From contig NZ_ANIJ01000006.1 of assembly GCF_000347035.1 (NCBI RefSeq), positions 496,001 through 560,000 on the forward strand: 64,000 bases of DNA. The letters are read 5' to 3'. Within the stretch, counting starts at the first letter, position 1; every line of letters starts with the position of its first letter. Origin of the DNA: Leptospira sp. B5-022. Lineage in GTDB: Bacteria > Spirochaetota > Leptospiria > Leptospirales > Leptospiraceae. Positions 56,467-64,000 of this stretch are shown here, piece by piece. The position numbers were made by a program, and so were the translations under genes. The notes under the pieces are model-generated. The model did no database searches. It was not told the DNA's origin and worked only from the letters and a program-made list of their open reading frames with translations.

Positions 56467-58004
56467 GCTTCCAAAACTTCTTTTAAAGTTTTGACGAACT
56501 TTTTATGAATTGGACCCGTTTCCTTAGGAAGTTCCAATTTTTTAGCGAGTTCCAATAGAACATTCGGTTCTATCACTTTTCCTTCGAACCATTGTCCGGC
56601 CATATCTCCCGAAATTTTTAGAACGGAAGATAGATCTAAAATTTCCCTTTCCACCATCACAAGTGCAAAACCTAAGGCCCCGTCCGTAGGGATATAAGGT
56701 GCAATCCCTTCCATTTTCCAAGGATCTATTCCTGTTGGAAGAGCGCTTCTCACATTCCATTTCATTTCTTCGGAAGGAGGTCCAAGTTCCGTTTTATTGA
56801 TCAGTACTAATTGTACAGGATTAATAAATCCATGTATTCTATGATTTTCTTCTGCGAGTTCTCTGATGAGCTTAGCGTTATCTCTTGTAATTGCATCTCT
56901 TCCTAAAAAATTCAATTTATAGAGATAATCTTCCAGCTCTTTCCCTTGTAGGGCTCCCGTCAAAATGAACTGATATAAAATAAAGATCAAATAGTCGCTT
57001 TCCGTATTGTCCCCAAGTAAGATCTCCTTGGAGTTTGTCGGAAGATAGATCCTGTCTCGAAGAAGGATCGTAAGCTTATACGCCAATTGATCGAATAAAC
57101 TTTGGAAAGAAGAGCCTGCAAATTTACGGACCCTCTCCAAAGCACCCCAAAGGCCTTCCGTTAAAAATCTAGTAGGGTGGGAAAGAGTATCCCAAAATTT
57201 ATCCACCATTCCTTTCAAAGTACCTTCTAGATACTTTAAGTGAAGCGATTCCGTTTTAACACCTTGTGTTCTGAATGTGGAAAGTAGGGTCCTTCTAAAA
57301 AAATGGGGACTCGCAGAAATAAAACAAAGAGGAGAATCCGATGTGGCCTCTCTCAATTCTTTGAATAAGGTAGGCATCCCCGGTAAAGGTAACTTCTGCT
57401 CCGGTGTTTCGAATAATGTGGAAATTTTTCCCTTATTGGAATGAATATCCGTAGCCAGATAGGTCTGGTCGATATCGGAAGTCGTTACGATCCCCGTGTA
57501 TTCTTCCGCTAAAATACGCAATGCTCCCATTCCTATCAGGCTTTGAGAGACTAATTCGTGTTTGCCGGGAGTGTTTAAATAAGCCAGATCTTTTCCGAAT
57601 TGTCTATAAGAGTCCGGTTTTAAGAAATGAATATGAAAGATATAGTTTCCTGGAGCTAATGGAAACGTAAATTCATGGAAAAAAAATCCACTTTCATCCC
57701 CTCTGATCTCAGGAGAACGATGTAAAACTTTACCGGACCCATCCACAATTTCCGCTACAAGGATAGGTTTACGCACTGATTCGAGTCCGTAGTCTAAAAA
57801 CGGGGTGATCTCTTTTTCTTGTCCTTGGAATAAGCCGGTAAGAAGGTCCCATTTTTTAGGATCCGTCATTTCTTCGCTGATAGCGATATCTACCACTTGG
57901 CCTCGGATATAATAACGGTTCTCTCTTCCGAGAGTTCCTCCGCAGATTGCTGCCCTACGTTTTTCCGTATTCTTGGAAATTTTGCGTTCTGTTTCTTCCG
58001 TCAC
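56463..58004 (-). CDS. App1-like phosphatidate phosphatase domain protein
   Basis: The 513-residue protein has a cytosolic-looking N-terminal beta-rich region, then a HAD-type motif SDIDQTYL (DxDxT). Next come FISASPHFFRR and later LGDNTESDYLIF, typical of the App1/DUF2183 phosphatidate phosphatase catalytic domain. Such enzymes remove phosphate from phosphatidic acid. The N-terminal region has no signal peptide. A long helical middle part and a C-terminal LPKETGPIHKKFVKTL end follow. The start is GTG 58004. It is divergent from the Smr gene. Confidence 0.8.
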   Translation of the reverse strand: MTEETERKISKNTEKRRAAICGGTLGRENRYYIRGQVVDIAISEEMTDPKKWDLLTGLFQGQEKEITPFLDYGLESVRKPILVAEIVDGSGKVLHRSPEIRGDESGFFFHEFTFPLAPGNYIFHIHFLKPDSYRQFGKDLAYLNTPGKHELVSQSLIGMGALRILAEEYTGIVTTSDIDQTYLATDIHSNKGKISTLFETPEQKLPLPGMPTLFKELREATSDSPLCFISASPHFFRRTLLSTFRTQGVKTESLHLKYLEGTLKGMVDKFWDTLSHPTRFLTEGLWGALERVRKFAGSSFQSLFDQLAYKLTILLRDRIYLPTNSKEILLGDNTESDYLIFILYQFILTGALQGKELEDYLYKLNFLGRDAITRDNAKLIRELAEENHRIHGFINPVQLVLINKTELGPPSEEMKWNVRSALPTGIDPWKMEGIAPYIPTDGALGFALVMVEREILDLSSVLKISGDMAGQWFEGKVIEPNVLLELAKKLELPKETGPIHKKFVKTLKEVLEA

Positions 58005-58053
58005 AAGCTTTGCAGGATTCCTTTTTTACATTTCGGGAAAGGAAAACTCTACC

Positions 58054-58449
58054 ATGGGGGTTCTAAAGGGAAAGCAAAAATCCAATTTCTTTGTTTTCGA
58101 GAGAAAAGGTCCGCCTAGGATGGTCCTCAAGATGTCGAGGGGGAAACATTCGGATCAGAGCCGGAAAGGTCCCAAGTCGATTTATATCCGGAAAATGAGA
58201 TATGAAGAGGCATATCGGCTCTTGGACCGGGAAATCCAAGCCGCATTCATGAAGGGAGAAACCCTGGTAGAAGTTGTACATGGGATAGGCGAGGGAGTTT
58301 TGAAAAAAATGACCGAAGATTATATCCGAGAACATTCTTTTCTAAAAATTTTAGAGGATGGCGGCCTTCACCTGGCAAATAATCCGGGTTCCACACTTGT
58401 GGAGATTATGGGTCCATCTTCGGAAGATCTAAAAAAATACTTAAAATAA
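58054..58449 (+). CDS. Smr-domain protein
   Basis: From ATG 58054, preceded by GGAAAGGAAAA, this encodes 131 residues. The C-terminal two thirds form an Smr domain like that of MutS2: the pattern Y-x-AY-x-LL then VEVVHGIGEGVLKKM (family 'l.iiHGkGtG.Lr') and STLVEIMG at the end. Smr domains nick or bind branched DNA or act on RNA. The N-terminal part is basic. The stop overlaps cimA by one base. Its activity is not certain. Confidence 0.85.
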   Translation: MGVLKGKQKSNFFVFERKGPPRMVLKMSRGKHSDQSRKGPKSIYIRKMRYEEAYRLLDREIQAAFMKGETLVEVVHGIGEGVLKKMTEDYIREHSFLKILEDGGLHLANNPGSTLVEIMGPSSEDLKKYLK

Positions 58450-59999
58450 TGGGAACTACAAGACCTAAAGTCCAAATCCTGGATGTGACTCTCAGAGACG
58501 GAGAGCAGACCAGAGGTGTAAGTTTCTCAGCTTCTGAAAAACTCAATATCGCAAAATTTCTATTACAAAATCTGAAAGTAGATAGAGTCGAGATCGCATC
58601 CGCTCGGGTCTCTCAAGGAGAATTGGAAAGTGTCCGCGGGATCATGTCCTGGGCAGCTTCCGAAGGTTTGGAAAAACGGATCGAAATTCTAGGATTTGTG
58701 GATTCCCACAAAAGTGTGGATTGGATCCTGGCTTCCGGGGCCAAAACCTTAAATCTGCTCACAAAAGGTTCTCTAAAACATCTCCAAGGGCAGCTCAAAA
58801 AAACTCCCAAAGAACATTTTGAAGAAGTATCCGAAACCATCCAGTACGCCAAGAAGAACGGACTGGAAGTGAATGTTTATTTGGAAGATTGGTCCAACGG
58901 ATATTTAAATAGTAAAGAATATGTTTTGGATTTTGTTTCTCATCTTTCCAAAGAACCTTTAGGCAAAATTTTCCTGCCGGATACATTGGGAGTTCTTTCG
59001 CCGGACGAAACATTCTCCGGTATTTCTCTTCTTACCCAAAAACACCCCGAATTACATTTCGAATTCCACGGACATAACGATTACGATCTTTCCGTAGCAA
59101 ACTGTTTGTTTGCAGTCAAAGCGGGAGCAAAAGGTGTACACGTTAGCGTAAACGGCTTGGGAGAAAGAGCCGGAAATTCCCCACTCGAGGCGGTAATCAC
59201 CGCACTCCATGACAAGGCTGGCGTTCTCACAGATGTGGATGAAAAAGCGATCTCCGAAGCAAGCCGCCTTGTGGAAGTATTCAGCGGCAAAAGGATCTCT
59301 GCCAATCGCCCGGTAGTGGGAGAAGATGTATTCACTCAAACGGCAGGAGTTCATGCAGACGGAGATAAAAAAGGCAATCTATACGCAAATCCAATTCTAC
59401 CGGAACGTTTTGGCAGAAAAAGAAGTTACGCCCTAGGCAAACTCGCAGGAAAAGCAAGCATCTCGGAAAACCTAAAACAACTTGGACTTGTACTTTCTCC
59501 CGAGATCGAAAAGAAGGTCCTAGAAAAAGTAATAGAGCTCGGAGACCAAAACAAGAACATCACGCCGGAAGATCTTCCGTTTATTATCGCGGACGTCTCC
59601 GGAAATTCCAGCGTGCAAGCGATCAAGATTACGGGATGTAAGATCAATTCCGGTATCGGGATCCGGCCGAAGGCGATCGTAGAATTAGAACTTCATGGTA
59701 ACAGATATTCGGAAGAAGGAGAAGGCGACGGAGGTTACGACGCTTTCATGTCCGCGCTGACAAGCATCGCTTCCAAAGCAGGACTTTCTATTCCTAGACT
59801 TGTCGACTATGAGGTCCGTATTCCTCCGGGAGGAAAAACGGATGCGCTCGTGGAAACAATGATTACCTGGAACAAAACCCAAGAAAATCATGAAGAAGAA
59901 AATTTCAAGACTATGGGGATCCATTGCGACCAAACAGTAGCTGCAGTTTTAGCTACAGAAAAAATGCTGAACTTAATTCTTCCTGCATGGCAAACTTAA
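58449..59999 (+). CDS. cimA: (R)-citramalate synthase
   Basis: CimA condenses pyruvate with acetyl-CoA to make citramalate, the first step of the threonine-independent isoleucine route used by Leptospira. The 516-residue length and many phrases match the Leptospira CimA type: ILDVTLRDGEQTRGVSFS, NLLTKGSLKHL, VYLEDWSNGY, FEFHGHNDYDLSVAN, GLGERAGNSPLEA and GEDVFTQTAGVHADGDKKGN. A C-terminal LeuA-type allosteric domain follows (VRIPPGGKTDALVETMITWN), where isoleucine inhibits in known enzymes. The neighbouring isopropylmalate synthase family is the main alternative. Confidence 0.92.
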   Translation: MGTTRPKVQILDVTLRDGEQTRGVSFSASEKLNIAKFLLQNLKVDRVEIASARVSQGELESVRGIMSWAASEGLEKRIEILGFVDSHKSVDWILASGAKTLNLLTKGSLKHLQGQLKKTPKEHFEEVSETIQYAKKNGLEVNVYLEDWSNGYLNSKEYVLDFVSHLSKEPLGKIFLPDTLGVLSPDETFSGISLLTQKHPELHFEFHGHNDYDLSVANCLFAVKAGAKGVHVSVNGLGERAGNSPLEAVITALHDKAGVLTDVDEKAISEASRLVEVFSGKRISANRPVVGEDVFTQTAGVHADGDKKGNLYANPILPERFGRKRSYALGKLAGKASISENLKQLGLVLSPEIEKKVLEKVIELGDQNKNITPEDLPFIIADVSGNSSVQAIKITGCKINSGIGIRPKAIVELELHGNRYSEEGEGDGGYDAFMSALTSIASKAGLSIPRLVDYEVRIPPGGKTDALVETMITWNKTQENHEEENFKTMGIHCDQTVAAVLATEKMLNLILPAWQT

Positions 60000-60556
60000 A
60001 ACTGATGATCGTCGGCCTGGGCAACCCCGGTCCAAAATACGAAAAAAACCGTCATAATATCGGCTTTCTGGTCTTGGACGATCTTGTCAAAGATTGGGGA
60101 GTGGAGTTGAACCATTCTTCCAAAGAAGCAAAAGGGAAATTGGACAGGGACGGAGTCTCTTTCTATTTCCTAAAACCGCTTGAATATATGAATCTTTCCG
60201 GAAGAGCAGTCTCGGAACTTTCCCGCAAAAACGGGATCCCCCCCGAAAATATTCTTGTGATTCATGACGAAGTAGATTTTCCGTTCTCCAAACTCAAATT
60301 TAAACAGAGCGGTGGAAATGGTGGTCATAACGGGATCAAGGATATCTCCGAAAAACTAGGCTCGCCCGATTTTTTTCGACTCAGATTCGGAGTGGGAAAA
60401 CCCGGAGACAGCGCTCTTACGCCTGGACATGTTCTATCCAATTTCAACCAGGAAGAAATGAGTAAATTACCCGAATTATTCGACCAGGCTAAACAAAAAA
60501 TCAAAGATTGGGTCCGGGAAAGACAGATCATTTTTTCGAAAGCCACCGATAAATAA
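59987..60556 (+). CDS. pth: Peptidyl-tRNA hydrolase
   Basis: Pth releases peptides from peptidyl-tRNA that has dropped off ribosomes. From ATG 59987 it is 189 residues with the signature IVGLGNPGPKYEKNRHNIGFLVLD (catalytic His in RHNIGF), LEYMNLSGRAV, ILVIHDEVDFPFSKLKFK and GGNGGHNGIKDI. The longer open frame from 59924 would overlap cimA by 76 bases and adds a non-homologous tail, so the inner start is chosen. It still overlaps cimA by 13 bases. Confidence 0.96.
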   Translation: MANLKLMIVGLGNPGPKYEKNRHNIGFLVLDDLVKDWGVELNHSSKEAKGKLDRDGVSFYFLKPLEYMNLSGRAVSELSRKNGIPPENILVIHDEVDFPFSKLKFKQSGGNGGHNGIKDISEKLGSPDFFRLRFGVGKPGDSALTPGHVLSNFNQEEMSKLPELFDQAKQKIKDWVRERQIIFSKATDK

Positions 60557-60605
60557 ACTATCCCGGACGGATATACGCTCCGGGGATTTTTATCCGGAGA
60601 AACCT

Positions 60606-61559
60606 GTGAGCGAATACGCGGTCAAACTTCCCCAATTTCCTTCCGAAATCCTGAATTCTGCCGCTTCCCGTTTTTATGAATATTTGAGAGTGGAAAAAAA
60701 TTATTCCCAAAACACTCTCAACGCTTATCTACTGGATCTGAAATCATTCTTCGAATTCTGCCTACAGGAGCAGATAGAGATTTACCAATTGGAATCGGTA
60801 GATGTTCGTTCTTATTTTGCATTCCTTTCCAAAAATCAAGGATTGGATAGACGGACCCAGAGCCGAAAACTCTCCAGTCTTAGGACATTCTACAAAGTAT
60901 TATTAAAAGATAATTTGGTTCCCGGAAACCCGATCCTTTCCGTTAACTTCCCGAAAACCAGAAAGCAGGTCCCGAAAAATTTCAGAATAGAAGAAACGGA
61001 GAGTATTTTAGATTACGAATACGAAAATGAGAATGCATCCGAAATATTAAATATCAGAGACAAAGCGATCTTAGAAGTATTATATTCTTCCGGACTCAGG
61101 GTTTTCGAGTTAGTCGACGCGACTTTGGTTCAATTATCTGCGGATCATTCGATCTTAAAAGTTCTGGGTAAAAGAAGAAAAGAAAGGTACGTATATTTAG
61201 GAAAAGAAGCCATCCAAAGTTTAAATGAATACTTGGATGTACGTCCTAGATTCCGACCCAGATCCGATGAAATTTTTCTGAACCAAAAGGGAAATAAACT
61301 GACGACCAGAGGGGTTCGTTATATTTTGAACGAGAGAAGGAAACGAATGGGATGGGACAAACCCATTACCCCCCATAAATTCCGTCATACGTTCGCAACG
61401 GACTTACTCGATGCCGGCGCAGATATCCGCGCAGTCCAAGAGCTTTTGGGGCATTCCTCTCTATCCACCACCCAGGTTTACCTGAGCGTGAGTAAGGAAA
61501 AGATCAAAGAGGTCTACCGAAAGGCTCACCCACATGCAAGACTCGATAAATCCAAATAA
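60606..61559 (+). CDS. xerC: Tyrosine recombinase of the XerC/XerD type
   Basis: The 317-residue protein has an N-terminal SAM-like core-binding domain ([19 protein letters not shown]) and a catalytic domain with SSGLRVFEL (first Arg), [36 protein letters not shown] (for instance HKFRHTFAT and LLGHSS, and the Tyr nucleophile in QVYLSV). Catalytic residues look complete. It lies before hslV-hslU, where Firmicutes carry codV-clpQ-clpY, so a XerC/CodV role in chromosome dimer resolution is likely. The start is GTG. XerC versus XerD cannot be decided here. Confidence 0.88.
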   Translation: MSEYAVKLPQFPSEILNSAASRFYEYLRVEKNYSQNTLNAYLLDLKSFFEFCLQEQIEIYQLESVDVRSYFAFLSKNQGLDRRTQSRKLSSLRTFYKVLLKDNLVPGNPILSVNFPKTRKQVPKNFRIEETESILDYEYENENASEILNIRDKAILEVLYSSGLRVFELVDATLVQLSADHSILKVLGKRRKERYVYLGKEAIQSLNEYLDVRPRFRPRSDEIFLNQKGNKLTTRGVRYILNERRKRMGWDKPITPHKFRHTFATDLLDAGADIRAVQELLGHSSLSTTQVYLSVSKEKIKEVYRKAHPHARLDKSK

Positions 61560-62085
61560 AATACATGCAACTACGATACTCTGCGTTCGCAGAGGAGAAA
61601 AGGTAGCAATCGCAGGCGACGGACAGGTTTCATTCGGGAACACCGTCATGAAAAATACGGCCAGAAAAGTCCGTAAACTTTACTCGGACAAAATTGTATC
61701 GGGGTTCGCAGGTTCCGCTGCGGATGCATTCACCTTATTCGAACTTTTCGAAAAAAAAATACACGAGTTCGGAGGAAGTCTTTCCAGATCCGCGGTCGAA
61801 CTAGCCAGAGAATGGAGATCCGACAGAGCGTTACGAAGATTAGAGGCGATGCTTATCGTAGCGGATAAGGACGAATCATTTTTAGTTTCCGGAACGGGAG
61901 ATGTAATTTCCCCGGACGACGGAATTTTGGCAATCGGTTCCGGAGGGAATTTTGCACTCTCCGCAGCCAGAGCATTGTACAATCATACAAATTTGGAACC
62001 TTCTCAAATAGTAAAAGAAGCCATGAATATAGCCGCAGATATTTGTATATATACAAATCATAATATAGTAGTAGAGGAAATCTGA
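61534..62085 (+). CDS. hslV: ATP-dependent protease peptidase subunit HslV
   Basis: HslV is the proteasome-like peptidase of the HslUV complex. The 183-residue protein has a short leader ([12 protein letters not shown]) that would be removed to expose the catalytic threonine of TTILCVRRG. The phrases [17 protein letters not shown] and ARKVRKLY follow. It overlaps the Xer gene by 26 bases and hslU begins two bases after its stop. Confidence 0.95.
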   Translation: MQDSINPNKIHATTILCVRRGEKVAIAGDGQVSFGNTVMKNTARKVRKLYSDKIVSGFAGSAADAFTLFELFEKKIHEFGGSLSRSAVELAREWRSDRALRRLEAMLIVADKDESFLVSGTGDVISPDDGILAIGSGGNFALSAARALYNHTNLEPSQIVKEAMNIAADICIYTNHNIVVEEI

Positions 62086-62087
62086 CA

Positions 62088-63524
62088 ATGAGCGAATTTC
62101 TTCCCCAAAGCAATGAATCCAAATTAGGGGATGACGAACTCACTCCCAGGCAGATCGTTTCCAAACTAGACGAACACATCATCGGCCAAAAAAACGCCAA
62201 AAAAGCGGTGGCAATCGCTCTTCGCAATCGTACGAGACGCAGAAAATTAGATCCTGAACTAAGAGAAGAAATTTATCCTAAAAACATCATCATGATCGGT
62301 CCGACAGGAGTCGGAAAAACGGAAATCGCAAGAAGACTTTCCAAACTCTGCGGTGCACCTTTTCTAAAGGTAGAAAGTACTAAATTTACGGAAGTAGGTT
62401 ACGTTGGCCGAGACGTGGAAAGTATTATCCGAGATCTGGCAATGGTTTCCCTAAACCTAGTCAAACAAGAATTCAGAAAAGAAGTCGAAGCAAAAGCTAA
62501 GGAAAGAGCCGAAGAAGCGCTGTTGGATATCCTACTTCCATTCCCTGCCAAAACTTCCATTGCAGATCCTCATCCTCCTTCCATAGGATTTTCCACTAAC
62601 GAAGCGGACGAAGAAAGAGAGAAAAGATTTTTAGAGACCAGAGAGACAATGAGAAAGAAGCTCAAATCTGGGAAACTAAACGAACAAATTATTGAGCTGG
62701 ATATTCCTCAGGCCGGACCACAAGGACTTCCTATGCTTCAAGTATTCGGTGCAGGAAATATGGAAGACTTGGACAATCATATCCAAAATGTTTTGGGCGA
62801 TCTAATGCCTAAAAAGCAAAAGAAAAGAAAGTTACCGATTCCCGAAGCGCTCAAAGTTTTAGAGGAAGCGGAAGCGGAAAAACTTTTAGATCCCGACAAA
62901 GTGCAAAGAGAAGCCCAAAAACGAGTGGAAGAAATGGGCATCGTCTTCTTAGACGAGATCGACAAGATCGCAAGCAGAGAAGGAAGAGCGGGTGCGGACG
63001 TTTCTAGAGAAGGAGTACAAAGAGACTTACTTCCGATCGTAGAAGGTGCCACAGTAAACACGAAGATTGGTCCGATCGTAACGGATCATATACTCTTTAT
63101 CGCAGCCGGTGCATTCCATATGTCCAAACCATCCGATCTTATTCCTGAATTGCAGGGACGTTTTCCGATCCGAGTAGAGCTGGAAAAATTATCCATGGAA
63201 GATTTCGAAAAGATCTTAACGGCGCCTAGATCCTCTCTAGTAAAACAATACCAAGCCTTACTCGAAACCGATGGGATCAAAATAGAATTTGCCCCGGACG
63301 GGATCCAAGAGATCGCAAAGATCGCCTATGATATGAACGAAAAACATGAAAACATAGGTGCACGAAGACTGAATACGATCATGGAAAGACTTTTAGAAGA
63401 CCTAAGTTTTGAAGGCCCTGATCTACCGGAAGAGAAAAGAAAACTAACCATCAACAAAGCGGCAGTCGAGTCCAAACTGAAAGGAATTATAGAAGATAAG
63501 GACTTAAGTCGTTATATTTTGTAA
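62088..63524 (+). CDS. hslU: ATP-dependent protease ATPase subunit HslU
   Basis: HslU unfolds substrates for HslV. The 478-residue protein has [29 protein letters not shown], Walker [15 protein letters not shown], a large inserted I-domain (about residues 110-245), Walker [12 protein letters not shown], and the C-terminal sensor-2 and [16 protein letters not shown] region. It ends in SRYIL, the tail that docks into HslV in homologues. The ATG follows hslV by two bases. Confidence 0.97.
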   Translation: MSEFLPQSNESKLGDDELTPRQIVSKLDEHIIGQKNAKKAVAIALRNRTRRRKLDPELREEIYPKNIIMIGPTGVGKTEIARRLSKLCGAPFLKVESTKFTEVGYVGRDVESIIRDLAMVSLNLVKQEFRKEVEAKAKERAEEALLDILLPFPAKTSIADPHPPSIGFSTNEADEEREKRFLETRETMRKKLKSGKLNEQIIELDIPQAGPQGLPMLQVFGAGNMEDLDNHIQNVLGDLMPKKQKKRKLPIPEALKVLEEAEAEKLLDPDKVQREAQKRVEEMGIVFLDEIDKIASREGRAGADVSREGVQRDLLPIVEGATVNTKIGPIVTDHILFIAAGAFHMSKPSDLIPELQGRFPIRVELEKLSMEDFEKILTAPRSSLVKQYQALLETDGIKIEFAPDGIQEIAKIAYDMNEKHENIGARRLNTIMERLLEDLSFEGPDLPEEKRKLTINKAAVESKLKGIIEDKDLSRYIL

Positions 63525-63532
63525 GTTTTCAG

Positions 63533-63623
63533 TTTCGCACGGAGCTCACAGAGAGCACCGAGTAAACTCTTTGCGGCTCTGCGAGAAAAACTCCTCTGTG
63601 TTCTCCGTGGTCTCTGTGTGAAA
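63533..63623. repeat. Imperfect inverted-repeat intergenic element
   Basis: Two 30-base arms (63533-63562 and 63594-63623) pair at 23 of 30 positions, and 31 bases lie between them. Both arms are built on GAGA/CTCTGTG-type words (for example CACAGAGAG and CTCTGTGT). It lies downstream of hslU and does not look like a simple terminator. The composition resembles dispersed purine-rich intergenic repeats. Confidence 0.55.
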
Positions 63624-63652
63624 AAACTTTGCGTCTTTTCTAACGCTGTGGC

Positions 63653-64000
63653 TTAAAACGCCATTTCGCGTAATGCAGCTAATGGATATCTCATATAGAC
63701 TGTAGTAGTCCTAGAACCGGAAGTGATTGTCAAAAGATCTAACGGATTCAGACCCATCGTATAATAACCTTCGTCGATCATCGCGATCCCGAAACCCGCA
63801 CTTTCCTTTTCGTCCAAAAACTCAGGACGGAAAAAATCGGCAGAATTCCCTTGGTCGAAGAGTTCCTTATGGCGAACGCGGGATTCTTCGATCCTTCCAA
63901 AGTCCATATTATGGATCGGGGAATCGTTACGGATCCTGAAATTTAGCTCATCTTTGGTGATCTTGATTTTAACAGAAATTCTCATTCTGTTTTTTTTAAG
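63653..64000 (-). CDS. C-terminal part of an ATPase-like protein (5' end outside window)
   Basis: The frame is open to the window edge, so this is probably the C-terminal part of a longer protein; an ATG at 63985 would give 110 residues. The phrases RIRNDSPI and [12 protein letters not shown], followed by [10 protein letters not shown], look like the last part of a GHKL/HATPase domain ('N..G.GLG..i' then 'T.v.l.lP'). The call is tentative because the ATP-binding N-box would lie outside. It is convergent with hslU. Confidence 0.5.
   Translation of the reverse strand, partial: LKKNRMRISVKIKITKDELNFRIRNDSPIHNMDFGRIEESRVRHKELFDQGNSADFFRPEFLDEKESAGFGIAMIDEGYYTMGLNPLDLLTITSGSRTTTVYMRYPLAALREMAF

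Noticed and set aside
61853..62227. A 124-residue minus-strand frame across hslV and hslU
   Set aside because: It is antisense to two certain genes and has no recognisable protein features.

Overview
The window is bacterial chromosome, gene-dense, with long co-directional runs in which stop and start codons often overlap by 1-4 bases and TTG or GTG starts are common. Gene content points to the genus Leptospira: an LptC/LptA/LptB export set, a complete gspC-N cluster, a B12-dependent ribonucleotide reductase, a citramalate synthase that closely matches the Leptospira CimA type, and lipoproteins with a relaxed spirochaetal lipobox. The base composition looks richer in G+C than pathogenic Leptospira, so an intermediate (P2) or related species is my guess; this is inference, not a measured assignment.

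Region by region. (1) 1-16101, one long plus-strand run: pyrG (5' end outside the window), kdsA, lptC, a long lptA/ostA, lptB, rpoN, hprK, ptsH, ntrY, ntrX, a UDG-like protein, priA, fmt, a PASTA-only membrane protein and rpe. It links Kdo and LPS export with sigma-54, an HPr/HPr-kinase pair and an NtrY/NtrX two-component system. (2) 16203-21712, a translation block in an order shared with Firmicutes: rpsP, khpA, rimM, trmD, rplS, rnhB, a FliK/YlqG-like protein, an FlhB-C-terminus-like protein, a degenerate HD-GYP protein and yraN. (3) 21807-25009: a small protein, comM on the minus strand, a lipoprotein and a LysM/M23 endopeptidase. (4) 25093-37254: type II secretion genes gspC, D, E, F, G, H, I, J, K, L, M and N. 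(5) 37331-41296: a bidirectional terminator, nrdJ on the minus strand and tRNA-Asn(GTT). (6) 41297-43071: a compositionally different patch with an ArsR-type regulator, a fatty acid hydroxylase/sterol desaturase-type membrane enzyme, matching AT-rich operator candidates and striking inverted repeats. (7) 43072-51246: a duplicated two-gene module (short membrane-anchored helical protein plus large secreted M19-dipeptidase-like protein with two cysteine-rich repeats). The two copies flank an oppositely oriented multi-pass histidine kinase and LytTR response regulator. (8) 51332-58004: a lipoprotein, a membrane protein, xseB/xseA, an AI-2E family permease, an exported protein, a DedA protein and an App1-like phosphatase. 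(9) 58054-63524: an Smr protein, cimA, pth, a Xer recombinase, hslV and hslU, then an inverted-repeat element and the C-terminal part of an ATPase-like protein that runs off the window.

The most distinctive part is region 7. Two paralogous anchor/hydrolase pairs surround their own two-component system, and each pair sits behind a promoter-like sequence placed so close to the start codon that leaderless transcripts are possible. The hydrolases carry signal peptides, and the window also encodes a type II secretion machine that could export them. That connection is a hypothesis; nothing in the sequence proves it.
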